The notes under the pieces are model-generated. The model was not told where the DNA came from and ran no database searches. It worked only from the letters and a program-made list of their open reading frames with translations. A stretch of 64,000 nt of DNA from Morchella semilibera. Its lineage: Eukaryota > Ascomycota > Pezizomycetes > Pezizales > Morchellaceae. A program made the position numbers and the translations under genes. The DNA lies in assembly GCA_009192285.1 (NCBI GenBank), contig WBVU01000017.1, positions 930,001 through 994,000 of the forward strand. The letters run 5' to 3'. This document shows positions 44,962 to 55,440 of this stretch, piece by piece; the first letter of the stretch is position 1; each line of letters begins with the position of its first letter.

Positions 44962-47421
44962 ATGAATTCCAGTGCAGACGACTTGACTTCCTTTTTTATT
45001 TCCGAACCCCCGACACCAATACTATCACCAACACCAAGGAGTGCAGTTTGGCCAGTACATCTCAAGAAAATAATCGACCCCTCAAACTATCCCCACGATT
45101 ACATACCTACTCCACCATTCCAGATAATCGATGATCTGTTGTTACAGAGACGCATCGCGTTATTAGATAATGTTAAAAATAGGGCGGGAGGTCTACGGTC
45201 AGCCAAGAAGCTGAGTCTTGGGGGTGACTCTGGTCTGGAAAATAGGCACGAACATGAACGAGCTAGTAAACTCAGATTCGAACAAGAAGCTACAAACAAC
45301 GCCCCCAGCCCAAAGCAGGAGGCAGAAATGCCCAAGAGTTCACCGAGATTCCCGGCTAGTACCCCTAGGAAGCCTCCTTCCGGGAGATTTGAGTCTTACA
45401 AGTTAGAAACCGACTTCCATGATGATCATGTAGTGCACAGGACGTATAGATGGGAGGATGCAAGTAGTAAGAGAGTTTGGATAACATCGACATGGAGGCG
45501 TCTGAGGATCATTGGGTCTGGGGCAAGTGGTGAAGTTTGGCTCGAGAGGGGCGAGACTCCAACGGAACTTAGGGCCGTCAAACAACTGCGCCGACGGTTA
45601 AAGCCGGATTTCAATAGAGAGCTATTAGCTTTAGTTAAACTGAGAGAGGTAAGCGTCCCAGAAGAATCTGTGTGCAGGTGCCAAAGGAACAAAATTCCAA
45701 CAGGAGCGTTCACGCTATTTGTTTACTATTTCATACATTTTCACACAGACAAATTACTAATCTGATACAACAATTTAGCACGCCCACTTATTTGTACAAC
45801 TTTTCGGCTGGTACGAAAACAGGGATAATATATTCCTTGCAATGGAATATATTGAGCACGGAAACCTAGCAGAATATATCAAGAGCCAAAAGACACTCAT
45901 GGAGTACGAAGTGAAGGAAATCACAAAACAAATTTTAGAGGGACTAAGTGTCATTCACAGAAAAGGAATTTGCCACCGTGACCTGAAACCTGAGGTGATC
46001 TTACTCCCAATTATCCATAATATATACTTAAGATCGTCCATATTCCATTGTCTTATATACAGGAGAGCTAAGACAGTGGACTTTGGACGATACTAGTTGC
46101 GCAGACACTAAATATTTGATAGAATATCCTAATGGCCTCAAGGAACCCTATTTGGGTTAAGATCTCCGACTTTGGGGTATCCAAGCGGACGAAAGATACT
46201 TTCCTACGAACCAGGTGCGGAACAGATGGCTATCTTGCTCCCGAACTCTTGGGGATATTTCTGGGACGAAATATGTATACCTATGCGCTTGACATATGGT
46301 CATTAGGTTGCATGGTCTATGAAATGTTTACCTCGCTCAGGCCGTTTCATGAGCTGGAGATCAACGACGAGACAGGAATATATAGTTGTATAGTGGAACC
46401 AGGCGAACAGTCTATAATTGACATGAAATCGCTTATCGAGTACTGCAAAGGGGCTATAGATTTTCCAACTCAATCACTAGAAAATCCCGGTGTGAGTAAA
46501 GAGGGGGTAATATTTATCACAAAGCTTTTGATTGCAGTTCCGGAAAAACGGGAGACTGCAGACAGTGCCCTCAAAGATCCATGGCTTCAAGGGTATAGCG
46601 ATCACTGGCTTCGGACCCTAGAAGACGAGTTCTTGAAAATTGGGGTGCATCTAGATTCGGCGAGGAAAGAAGACCTACTATTGAGAAAAGCCTATAAGGC
46701 GGACATCAAGCAATGTCTGCTAAACACGCCAGAGAACATGTTACCATCACTGTTGATCAAAGCCGTAAGAGGAGGATATAACGCAGCTGCCACTATGCTC
46801 CTGCAATCCCGGGTCCACGAAATGCTTGGGCCAACAGCTCGACGAAAGTTGTTCGAAGCAGTAGCAGAGGCCGGATATCTCGAAACAATGAGATTACTTT
46901 TGTGTTACAGAATGGACACTGATGTTCGTATCTCTACGCACGACCAGACAGTTCTGGAATGGCTTTTGAGCACTGAACGCTTCGATATGGTTGAGATTCT
47001 TCTGGAAAACCAACGCGATAAATCCCGAACAGTCTTGCAAGCCGCAGCAGAGACTGGTCACATCAGTGCCGTTCAACTTCTCTTGGGAAAGAACGCCAAC
47101 GTGAACGAACCAGCCGCAGAAAATGGGGGCCGAACAGCGCTACAAGCAGCTGCTGGGGCGGGACACGTACCCATCGTAGCGCTTTTGTTGGATAGTGATG
47201 CCGATGTGAGTGCCGCAGCAGCAACAGAAAACGGCAGAACAGCGCTACAGGCGGCTGTAGAAGGTGGGCATGAGGAAATCGTCATGTTATTATTGGAACA
47301 TGGGGCCGACGCGGACGCTGAAGCTGGATTATATAACGGTCTGACAGCCCTCGAAGCTGCAAGTTTTTGTGGAAATTCCCGAATTTTAAAGTCTATTCAG
47401 GGTAATCAACTAGACCCTTAA
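44962..47421 (+). CDS. Protein kinase with C-terminal ankyrin repeats
   Basis: Three exons, 44962-45648, 45779-45994 and 46123-47421, give 733 residues in phase. Introns are 130 and 128 bases; the second has a GTGATC donor. The start is the ATG at 44962. Residues 1-175 are Pro/Ser-rich. The Ser/Thr kinase domain covers about 178-430: Gly loop GSGASGEV (185-192), Lys207 in AVKQ, MEYIEHGNLAEYI, HRDLKPE joined to NIL across intron 2, DFG at 317-319, and YLAPE. All catalytic residues are present. After a linker, about 510-730 hold ankyrin units of the form RTALQAA-GH--IV-LLL--GA. Kinase-ankyrin fusions are known in fungi. The substrate, and whether the repeats bind a partner or signal, are unknown. 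Confidence 0.85.
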
Positions 47422-49080
47422 ACCCCAGATTTTATCTTGGAGGAATTCTAACAGTCGTTTTCAAGAATCATTGGAAGATACCTCATTCAATTACTAAAAC
47501 AGAGCCGACCATGTTTTGCACTATCCCGGGAAATTTGGTTCAATTGTCCACACACTAGCGCGCTCGGCCAGCACCTCTCTATATATGGCTGCACAGTAAC
47601 TTCAATCTCTCACGAAAACCAGATCAGAACACAATGAGCGCGATGGACGATTTGACGAATATAGTGCTTGGGTACTGGTAACTAATGATCTTTTTCTTTC
47701 CATATATTTCTATCTCATCTTATTCCTTTACGATTCTTTATATATATACATACTTGGTCAATTGTGACTATAATATAATACCGTAATGGTAAATGTATCT
47801 AATCCACATGCATGGACTTCTGCACACCCGACCCCAGTTACTATTTCAACAAAAAGATCCCTACTTTTTCCCCTCCCTCTTTTTTTTTTTTAGCTATACG
47901 CACATGCAAGAAAGAAGGTAAAAAAAAACTCTCAATATGTTATTTCTTCCCAACCAAGCCTATATTATTTCAAACCAACCGACCAAGCCAAAAAACCTCC
48001 CTGTAAATACTTATCTAGTACATGTATATATTTCACGTGTATATATTCATAATATATATGCAGACCCTCCTCCATCCAATTCCGGGTAATCCAAACACCG
48101 AATATCACTCGCGGAGCACTAGCGCAATACTGTATACAGTTTAGGGCTTTACAAGGGCAACAACGTGCACTCAAGAGTCGATGGTTTCCTCTCAAACGAA
48201 AACAACCCACCCAGGGCAGAGGCGCACGGAGGGCTCACACCTCGAGCTAACTACACATACGCAAATACACACTGGGGTATGGCAGTCCTTTCAACCGACT
48301 GGCTTTAGGCCTGACAAAATTCAAGCAAGCTCCGTAAGTACATGTACCCACAACCAACCGTTTCTGGCAGCTGTTGAGAGCAGAGGAAACCCCCCACAAG
48401 CAACACATACACTTTCCTATTACCTCTTCATGATCTAGCTATATGTATGTACCAAATTGGGTGAAATCCCCCCACGTATGTACCCCCAACCGCCATATTT
48501 CTCTCTACTCGCGTTCTCCGCATTGATAGACTGTCTTTACCGTCGCTTTACTGATGCCGGTGCAGTTGATAAAGGATGAGTGGGTTGTGGTATCCCGCGC
48601 CTTTATAAGATACGGTACGATCTCGGAGGTCGTCCACCGATTCTAGATACGGGTTGAAAGCAGGAGAGTGTGGGTCAATCAAACAGCATACACACTACAT
48701 ATTTGACGGCTCAGCGGCACCTACATGTAGCTAAGCATACATCAATGATCAATCTAAAGTCAACGGCCACTTCAGTCTTCACAAACTACATGTATACAAC
48801 ACAAGGACAGGAACAGACACAAATGAACGAAGAGTTACTTTAATTTTTATCATTATGTAGACTACCAAGCTAATTTTTCCCCACAGTTTTTTTTCGTAAG
48901 AGTCATTCCATCCGTTCCGCTCACATAAACCTCATTCACATCCCAACCCCGAGTAAAAGATGAACAAAATTACGCACAGAAGATGTCACGAGCAGGCCGG
49001 TAAGCTACAAGACAAGCAATAACGTCGATACCATCCTAATAAATAAAAAGTACGCCGGAAAAAGGGCTGGGTATGGTGTT
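47422..49080. other. Intergenic spacer
   Basis: AT-rich. A TATATATGG box at about 47580 lies 50 bases before CACAATGAGCGCGATGGACG (ATG at 47634). That reading stops after 15 codons but could be a first exon. TACATGTA occurs near 48018, 48338, 48722 and 48787. No gene is called. Confidence 0.45.
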
Positions 49081-50556
49081 TTAAGCCTTCTTCATTTGCC
49101 TCTTGGCAGCCTTCCTTCCCTCCTTCTCACGCTCCTTCTCAAGGAACTTCTTTTGGTCCTCGGCGCTCATACTCCTCAGCTTCTCCTCGCGTTCCCTTTT
49201 CTTTTCCTCATCACGCTTCATCATGCGCTCCTCGGCCTTTTCCTCATCAGCGATCTTCTGAAGCTTGCGGATCTCCTCCTCACGAACGGACTTGACCTTT
49301 CGGAGAACCTCGGGGCGGAAGTGGGCGGTAAGGACAAGATGATCAACGAGACGGATGAAAGCAGACAAAAGTGCAGGTACGGCGGCAGCAGACTTCTCAG
49401 AGGAGGGAAGAGTGAGTTTGAGGGTGATACGCTTCTTGGGGACAGTTTCCTTGAGTCTATAGATATTGTTAGGCCAGGAATCCTGAAGAGACATTTTGGG
49501 GGAATCTTACTCCATGGGCTTGTCAACAGGCTGGTCGGTGACGATCAAGTACTCTAAAACATCCTGGCATTCGGTAACTGCGTCCTTCAACTCCTTGAAC
49601 AAAACGGTATCGCCAATCTCCTTGCTCTCGCTCATGACCGCAAGCCAGCTCGGGAGGCCTTCCCAGTCTTTGGTAGTTGTCAAAGAAAGATCATAACGCT
49701 CGTCGCGCCATCTCTTCATGTCACGCTTGTTTACGAGGGCCCAGACGAAATTGTCGAATTTGCTGTTGTGTCCACCGCCCTGCTTCCCGGCATCCTGTCC
49801 ATCGAAGGGTGAGATTGTGATGGTAGCAGTGTCAGCCGGGGCAGGAACGCTATCGAGGAAGAATGAGAACAAGTTTTCGCCGATCCAGGCAACGGGGTTG
49901 TTACGGCGCTGAAGAGTGAGAGTAGTATGCATAAAGGCAATGTTCTGGCGTCCGGAAGCATATGAGATGAACTCAAGTGCATGGTTTTCCTTGATGGCCA
50001 ATTCAGGGTTGAATTCCTTTTCGACACCTATTTCACTAAGAGGGCTAGTGTTGAGGGTGTTTGCCCTCCCAAGCGAATCAAAGCCAACACATGCAAACTC
50101 TTGCGTCAAGACCGGTGTGACAGAAGAAATAAATTTCTTTGCGATCGCTCGGTTGCGACGGGTACCCCAGACATGAGTACCGATGACGAAGAGCAAAAGG
50201 AGCCCTACGTAGCCTTCAAACTTGAAGTCGCTGAGCTCAGCGCGCTCCCACACTGCGTACCAAGGGCCAGTAGATACTGGGAGACCGGTTGGCGAGGATG
50301 CAATTGATGATAGAGGGGACACAGATGCGGCAGCAACGGGGGAGGGCGTTGCCACAGATGGGGTTGCGAAGTCTGCGAAGTCTAATGTGGGGTTAGCTTA
50401 AGGCCAGATTGCTATCCACAAAGAACGAATTGAAGTAGAATACTGCCCCATGAGATGGGGCCGCTGAAGTAAGGATTCAAACATACCATCATCAGACGCA
50501 GCCACAGGAGCCTGATTCTTATCACCTCCAAAGAATGAATTAATGAATTCCGCCAT
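49081..50556 (-). CDS. CCDC47-like DUF1682 ER membrane protein
   Basis: Three exons, 50556-50487, 50381-49511 and 49456-49081, give 438 residues. Introns of 105 and 54 bases have donors GTATGT and GTAAGA. The 54-base intron has a CCTAAC branch and CTATAG end and joins DKPME to LKETVPKKRIT. The N-terminus is short and acidic (FADFAT), then a Ser/Pro stretch. One membrane helix at about 85-102 (YVGLLLLFVIGTHVWG) is followed by RRNR. The DUF1682 body has LTQEFACVGF and KFDNFVWALVNKRDMKRWRDE. The C-terminus is a long Lys/Glu/Arg coiled coil ending AAKRQMKKA. Family knowledge: animal CCDC47 is a calcium-binding ER protein and part of the PAT complex, which shields hydrophilic membrane segments during insertion of multi-span proteins. 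Fungal relatives are assumed to act similarly. Confidence 0.9.
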
Positions 50557-51474
50557 GATTAAAATGTCCCAATTGCAAAAAGCCTAAGAAGGAGGGCCTC
50601 TATCAAGGAGAAGGGAGAAAGAGGAACGAAGAGGATGGAGAGCAGAAGGGGAGAAAGGAGAACGGGAAATGGTTGGGTTAGTTGAACAGAAAGGTGGAAG
50701 ATAGAAGAATCTAACAGGGATTCCGCCCAGGTATCGCTCTAACCAGGAGGTGAGGTCTGTCCTTTCCCCAGGTTCAGAGTTTTAACCGGGGAAAGTGTTG
50801 AGCCGCCAACCCCCACATGTGGGAACTTAACCGAGTGAGAGTATCTGTGGCGCTACCAAACTCAAATTCAGCACTGTGGCCATCAGCTAAAATTGCGTGT
50901 GCCAGAGACATGGTCAATGCATCCAGCTTCAACAACAGCAGATGCCACAAACAGAATGTTTTGGGAGCACAATGTGGAATGTCCAGTGTGAACGAGAATC
51001 CCCTCTATAGATACCTAACAGAATGACCAAACTCGCTATCAGCTAAAAGGAAAAAGAAAATTATATTTGAGACCTTATTACGGTTTATATACTCAAATCA
51101 CTAATAGAAACTGATCAGTATTATCCAATTTCGTCACTTCGACAAATATTCAGTCCAATCCCCAAGTCTGTTTCAGTTTCTTGGTCTATCCAAAAACGAA
51201 AAAGAGACCCCCATACTCTCTACTTTCCCAAGATTTTATTAAGGTCCATGTTCTTTTATGGCACCTGTAAACACCCCGTTCCAGAACTGAACCCTATCCG
51301 CGAATCTAATTTCAATATCTATCCCACTCCGTTCTGCGGCACTACAGTCACAAGCGCAAAAAGAATTATATCAGGTCATTTGCATAGCACGGGACTTAAA
51401 AACCGCCTCTATTCACTCACTATCTGCTATACAAAGAACGCCCCTACTTCCTCCTACGCCCCTTCTACCGTAAT
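50557..51474. other. Intergenic spacer
   Basis: This holds the CCDC47-like promoter (GA-rich on the plus strand at 50580-50700, hence C/T-rich on the coding strand) and the 3' flank of cox7. No gene is seen. Confidence 0.55.
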
Positions 51475-51946
51475 TTAGAAAAAGGTCTTTTTTCCCTATA
51501 CGCCAACACACAATTAGCACTCAGCACCCTTTCCCTCCTTAACACCCCACATCCCACCCCGCCATCCCACCCAACAATACACACACCCCAAAAAACTTGA
51601 TACTGGGACAACTTACGGCGACCATCCTCGACATTCCCCACACACTGCCGCTGACACCGAGGCCCAACATCATGAAGTAGGGAGTGAGCAAGTACTTGCT
51701 CTTGGGGGTCTATTCCACGCACCCACAACCATCCATTAGCCCACGCCCAGAGGCGGAGGAAAAAAAGTGAACACGAACCTTAACCCACTGGCGCCACCCA
51801 TCGCCATTCTGGAAGAGGCGCTGGTAGTGCTGAACGCGGTTGACGCGGTTGATAAAACTATTTTTCCCTCCCCGCCATCTAATTAGCCCACTTTCCACTC
51901 CTTCCATCCTCCTACAGCTGGGAGTAGGGGGTAATTCGTACGCCAT
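51475..51946 (-). CDS. cox7: Cytochrome c oxidase subunit 7 (VIIa type)
   Basis: Four exons, 51946-51942, 51857-51779, 51709-51617 and 51495-51475, code 65 residues. All phases fit and introns are 84, 69, 121 bases with GT..AG ends. The product reads MAFINRVNRVQHYQRLFQNG, then DGWRQWVKTPKSKY, a membrane helix at about 36-56 (TPYFMMLGLGVSGSVWG), then MSRMVAGKKTFF. Spacing and length fit fungal Cox7, a small subunit of respiratory complex IV in the mitochondrial inner membrane. The first exon is only five bases (ATGGC), and the last seven codons come from a separate exon, so unspliced reading shows little. It is divergent from TRAPPC2 across 287 bases. Confidence 0.85.
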
Positions 51947-52233
51947 TGCGAAGAGGAATATGTGCTGTGTGTTCTGCTAAGAGTGGAGATGCGGAAAGTT
52001 GCGATGATGTTAACGTTGATTGGAATTGGCGATTGTGGTTCGATTAGGATAAGAATCGGATGGTTCGGTCGTCGGCCGGGTTCTTCCCCCCACCCTGCCA
52101 TGCCCGGTGGTGGCTGACTCAGCAGCTCTTTATCAGATCTAGAGTCGGCTCGTATTAGTGTCTATCGCAACCGCAAGAGAGAGCGCCTGTACACACCACA
52201 GCACGGCACGGCACGGGCAAGAATAGTGCAAAG
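51947..52233. promoter_or_regulatory. Shared divergent promoter of cox7 and TRAPPC2
   Basis: 287 bases separate the start codons of the minus-strand cox7 and the plus-strand TRAPPC2 genes. The region must contain both promoters. I see a GC-rich block (GGTCGTCGGCCGGG) near 52067-52080 and a tandem GCACG repeat at about 52199-52215 just before the TRAPPC2 start. No TATA box stands out. Confidence 0.7.
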
Positions 52234-52904
52234 ATGAGTTTCTACTTCGCCATCGTCGGTACCAAGGATAACCCGCTCTACGAAGCCGAGTTCGGCACCT
52301 CCAAGCAAGGCGGAGATGGGGTCGCGCGCGTACGTTCTACCTACTACAGGAGAGGAGAGAAGGAGTGGCCGCTGGATGCTAACTCGAAGGTGGGGGAGGG
52401 AGAAAGTAGTTCCGTGAGGAGCAGCGCCCAATGAACCAGTTCATTGTGCACTCGTCGCTCGACATCATCGAGGAGGTGCAGTGGGCGAGTAGCACCATGT
52501 ACATGAAGTGCGTTGACCGCTTCAACAACCTGTTTGTGTCGTGCTTCCTGACCGCTGGCAGTATGGCTCCTCCCTCTTTTTTTTCTTTTTTCCTTTCTTT
52601 CTTCTTCTTCTTCTTGGTTTTTGTGTCTGTCTATATACAGCAGCCATCCAGAGCCAGCTACATACATTTCAGCTGCACAATGCGCAGCAGGGGCTGACGA
52701 TGGCATTGTGCGTATAACGGAGCAGATATCAAGTTCCTCCTCCTCCACGACACCAAAGCCGACGACGCCATCCGCCAGTTCTTCACGGACGCGTACGAGC
52801 TATACACAAAGACGCTCATGAATCCGTTCTACGAGGTTGACATGCGCATCGTGAGTCTCGTCTTTGACGCGCGCATCCGCAATGCCGCAAAGAAGTACCT
52901 GTAG
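52234..52904 (+). CDS. TRAPPC2: TRAPP complex subunit 2 (sedlin/Trs20)
   Basis: Three exons, 52234-52329, 52410-52560 and 52726-52904, give 141 residues, the normal family length. Donors are GTACGT and GTATGG; the first intron has a GCTAACT branch. The longin-type fold begins MSFYFAIVGTKDNPLYEAEF. FREEQRPMNQFIVHSSLDII follows across intron 1, and intron 2 joins LTAG to NIKFLLLHDTK. The end is NPFYEVDMRIVSLVFDARIR then AAKKYL. Family knowledge: Trs20 is part of the TRAPP tethering complexes, which activate Rab GTPases in ER-to-Golgi traffic and autophagy. The N-terminal half is slightly shorter than the human form after GDGVAR, where the first intron lies. Confidence 0.95.
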
Positions 52905-54183
52905 ACGTAAATGTAGCTACCACTGGCGTTATGGAGCTTTTGGTTGTTTTTTCTTTTTCTTCTTTTTTCCTCTTTCTTTTTCTTTGCTTTGCTTTCTTTT
53001 TTTAAATATATATATTATGCAGCTTTTTTTTTTTTTTTTTTTTTTTAGAAAAAGACCTAATGAAGCTGCCTGGTATTTCTGAAATGATTGATATCAGAAG
53101 CAGCATGTGGGGGCCCTTGCATAAGGCCCTCTTCTAGACTCTAGCCCAGCAGAGGGGCATGTAGAGTGATGTATCATGTTGGCTTAGTAGCTACCAGCAA
53201 CGTGGGAGGAACTCGTTCCCAGGTCTCGGTGTCTGCTACTTCAGATCAAATCAAATGCACGTTATCGTGGCTGTCGCTGTCACGGCGTCCGTCACGCTAC
53301 ATTGCCACAACTCCTCCCCTCTCCCCTCTCGAGGTTCGCATATGGGGGCGGGCGGCCCTCACGGTTCACAAATACTGGTAAATACTGGTTGTATAACCTT
53401 TGAGCCTCAGGCTTTAGGTTTCAGAACGGGGCGTCCTCGTGGGCCCTGCATTGACGTAGCTAGCTGGCAGGGCATGGTGGAGCAGCCTAGGTAGCGCACA
53501 CGCACACAAACCGCCGTTGGACAGGATCTCGGTACCGAGTGACAGTGTGGCCGTGGTGTTTTAAATTGCCCCTCCTCCAGACGTCATTCATTAAAGGGTC
53601 CTGTATCCCTATATCACGTACTCTGGCAGGTACATACAATCTAATAGGTGGATGCGAGGGGGGGAGGAGGGGCAGGTCTTAGATACATAGGGTCACAATC
53701 GAAGAACGTGCTAAATGCCCAGGGTAAAGTTCATGCGGCCCAGTGGATCGATACTTCCCTCTTTTCCTTCTCCCTTGCTTTCTTGAGGCTCAATAGGGAA
53801 TCGTATCCATAGAGAATTACATAGAGTACCTAAATGTAGGTTATACATCTATTTGCACCCCTGCCAAGTGGTACCAACGTTACCTTCGTAACCCCAGCAA
53901 CCATCAACAAACAAACCGGCACACACACATCGACACATCAGCACATCCCTCCATTCATCCATCTAACCAACCTCCTGCATTTGACGAAAACACGAGCAAC
54001 ACACGAGGGGGAAAAAAAAAGGAGGAGTAGGAGCATCAACGTCTGCATTCCCCCCACCAGAAACCTTCAACCTCATACACTACCCACCCTATTCTTCACG
54101 ATATCACGATAACGATCGAATTCTTTCACGTACCTAAGACAAGTGCCCCTCCAATACCCCCCTAGCTACATTCCGAGCCAATC
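52905..54183. other. Intergenic spacer
   Basis: T-rich 3' flank of TRAPPC2, including a run of about T23 at 53024-53046. Non-coding sequence follows, then a CA-rich stretch (53900-53990) and a purine run AGGGGGAAAAAAAAAGGAGG at about 54006, which is likely the promoter of the next gene. No other gene is seen. Confidence 0.55.
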
Positions 54184-55440
54184 ATGGCACCTGTACTCTC
54201 CACCCTATCCGGTCGTAGCCCCGATGGCTCCCTCTCTCAGCTTATGGCCCGTGTCGATGACGATGTCTCCAATCTCGCCGCCCGGGCCCTTTCGGCATTC
54301 CACGATCTCCTCTCAAACGACAGTCCTCTCTCGGCCCGTTCCGATCTAGCTCCCCGCTCCGGTCTCGAACCACGCAGTAGTCCCTATGTCCATCCCAAAT
54401 CCATGAGTGCTGGTGTGCTCGTTATCTTCTCACTCCTCGGCGCCTCGATCGGCCTTCTAGCCATTTGGCTCTTCGTTATGAAGGGCGGCTTCATATGGAA
54501 GCCCACCGATTGGGAAGACTACAAATCCTCTGTCCTGCGTCGTCCCGGTGAACGCCCCGACGACGCAATCACTGTCTTCTCTGACGGATCAACACGCCGC
54601 GCTGGTGGTAGCACTGCTGGCGCGCGAACGGTCGTCCTCGGCGAGCTCGACACTACGTACACCAAGTCGCACGTCCACAAGACATTTGGACCCCGCCCGA
54701 TGGGGAAGAAGAAGAAGACGTCGGTGTGGGGTACGGGCGAGGGCAGCATCTGGGGACGGTTGCGCGGCGGTGGTCTAAACGATAACGACACGGTAGTTAT
54801 GCGCGAAAAGGAGATGCGGCAGGTCAGCAATCCGCACAGCTTTGTTGATAAGCAGGAGCCTGCACGACCCAGAGGCTGGAAGCCGGAGGACTCGGACCTC
54901 TCGGGTTATCCGGACCTAAGTCGCGGTGAGACGACAGTGCGCCACCCGGCAAAGGTGCGGCATTCAAAGTCGAGGGCGGCAGCGGCGGCGCCTGCGAGTA
55001 GGGCTGGTCGAGTCAAGTCAACACGGACACACAAGCCCCAGAAGCCCCCCCCGCAGCCAAGGAGAATTCCGACGCCCGAGGAGGAGTATACAAGCTCAGA
55101 TACCTCATCGGAGAGTGAAACCGAGAGTGAAACGGATAGTGACGATGACAGCATCGACCAGAGCCAGCTTGGGATGGCGAAGGGTAATAAGAGTTATGCT
55201 CACCCGTTGCCAATGGAGAATATCTTGGCCGGAAGGTCGCAGGGCCCGATTGAGCGCAATGGAGGTGGTGCGGGCGGAACCTACGGCAGTGGTGCGCCAG
55301 TTGGCCACTTGGTGCCCGTTGGAAGCAGGGCCGTTGTCCATGGCGGTAGCAGAGAGATGGTGAGGGGTGGTAAGGGATACAGGAAGGGGAGCGAGGGGAG
55401 CCTGTCGAGCATGGATAGCATTGGTAGCAGCAGAGTTTAA
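54184..55440 (+). CDS. Single-pass membrane protein with conserved juxtamembrane motif
   Basis: This is an intronless frame of 418 residues. Residues 1-74 are Ser/Asp-rich with no signal peptide. One membrane helix spans about 76-99 (GVLVIFSLLGASIGLLAIWL). It is followed by KGGFIWKPTDWEDYKSSVLR, a motif of the form W-DYKS-VLRR that I recall from uncharacterised ascomycete membrane proteins. The remaining 300 residues are polar, with basic patches, a Glu/Asp/Ser run (about 306-322, SSESETESETDSDD) and a Gly/Ser-rich end. Type III insertion with a cytosolic C-terminus is inferred from the positive residues after the helix. The function is unknown. GC content is higher than in the membrane-protein cluster at 7-21 kb, and it looks like a conserved gene rather than an accessory one. 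Confidence 0.85.
   Translation: MAPVLSTLSGRSPDGSLSQLMARVDDDVSNLAARALSAFHDLLSNDSPLSARSDLAPRSGLEPRSSPYVHPKSMSAGVLVIFSLLGASIGLLAIWLFVMKGGFIWKPTDWEDYKSSVLRRPGERPDDAITVFSDGSTRRAGGSTAGARTVVLGELDTTYTKSHVHKTFGPRPMGKKKKTSVWGTGEGSIWGRLRGGGLNDNDTVVMREKEMRQVSNPHSFVDKQEPARPRGWKPEDSDLSGYPDLSRGETTVRHPAKVRHSKSRAAAAAPASRAGRVKSTRTHKPQKPPPQPRRIPTPEEEYTSSDTSSESETESETDSDDDSIDQSQLGMAKGNKSYAHPLPMENILAGRSQGPIERNGGGAGGTYGSGAPVGHLVPVGSRAVVHGGSREMVRGGKGYRKGSEGSLSSMDSIGSSRV

Noticed and set aside
45995-46122. Read-through of kinase intron 2 giving a truncated kinase
   Set aside because: Splicing joins HRDLKPE to NIL exactly as kinases require; retention would end the protein before DFG.
54926-55363. Arg-rich alternative frame inside the membrane-protein gene
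   Set aside because: The intronless 418-codon frame with a helix and conserved juxtamembrane motif explains the region better.
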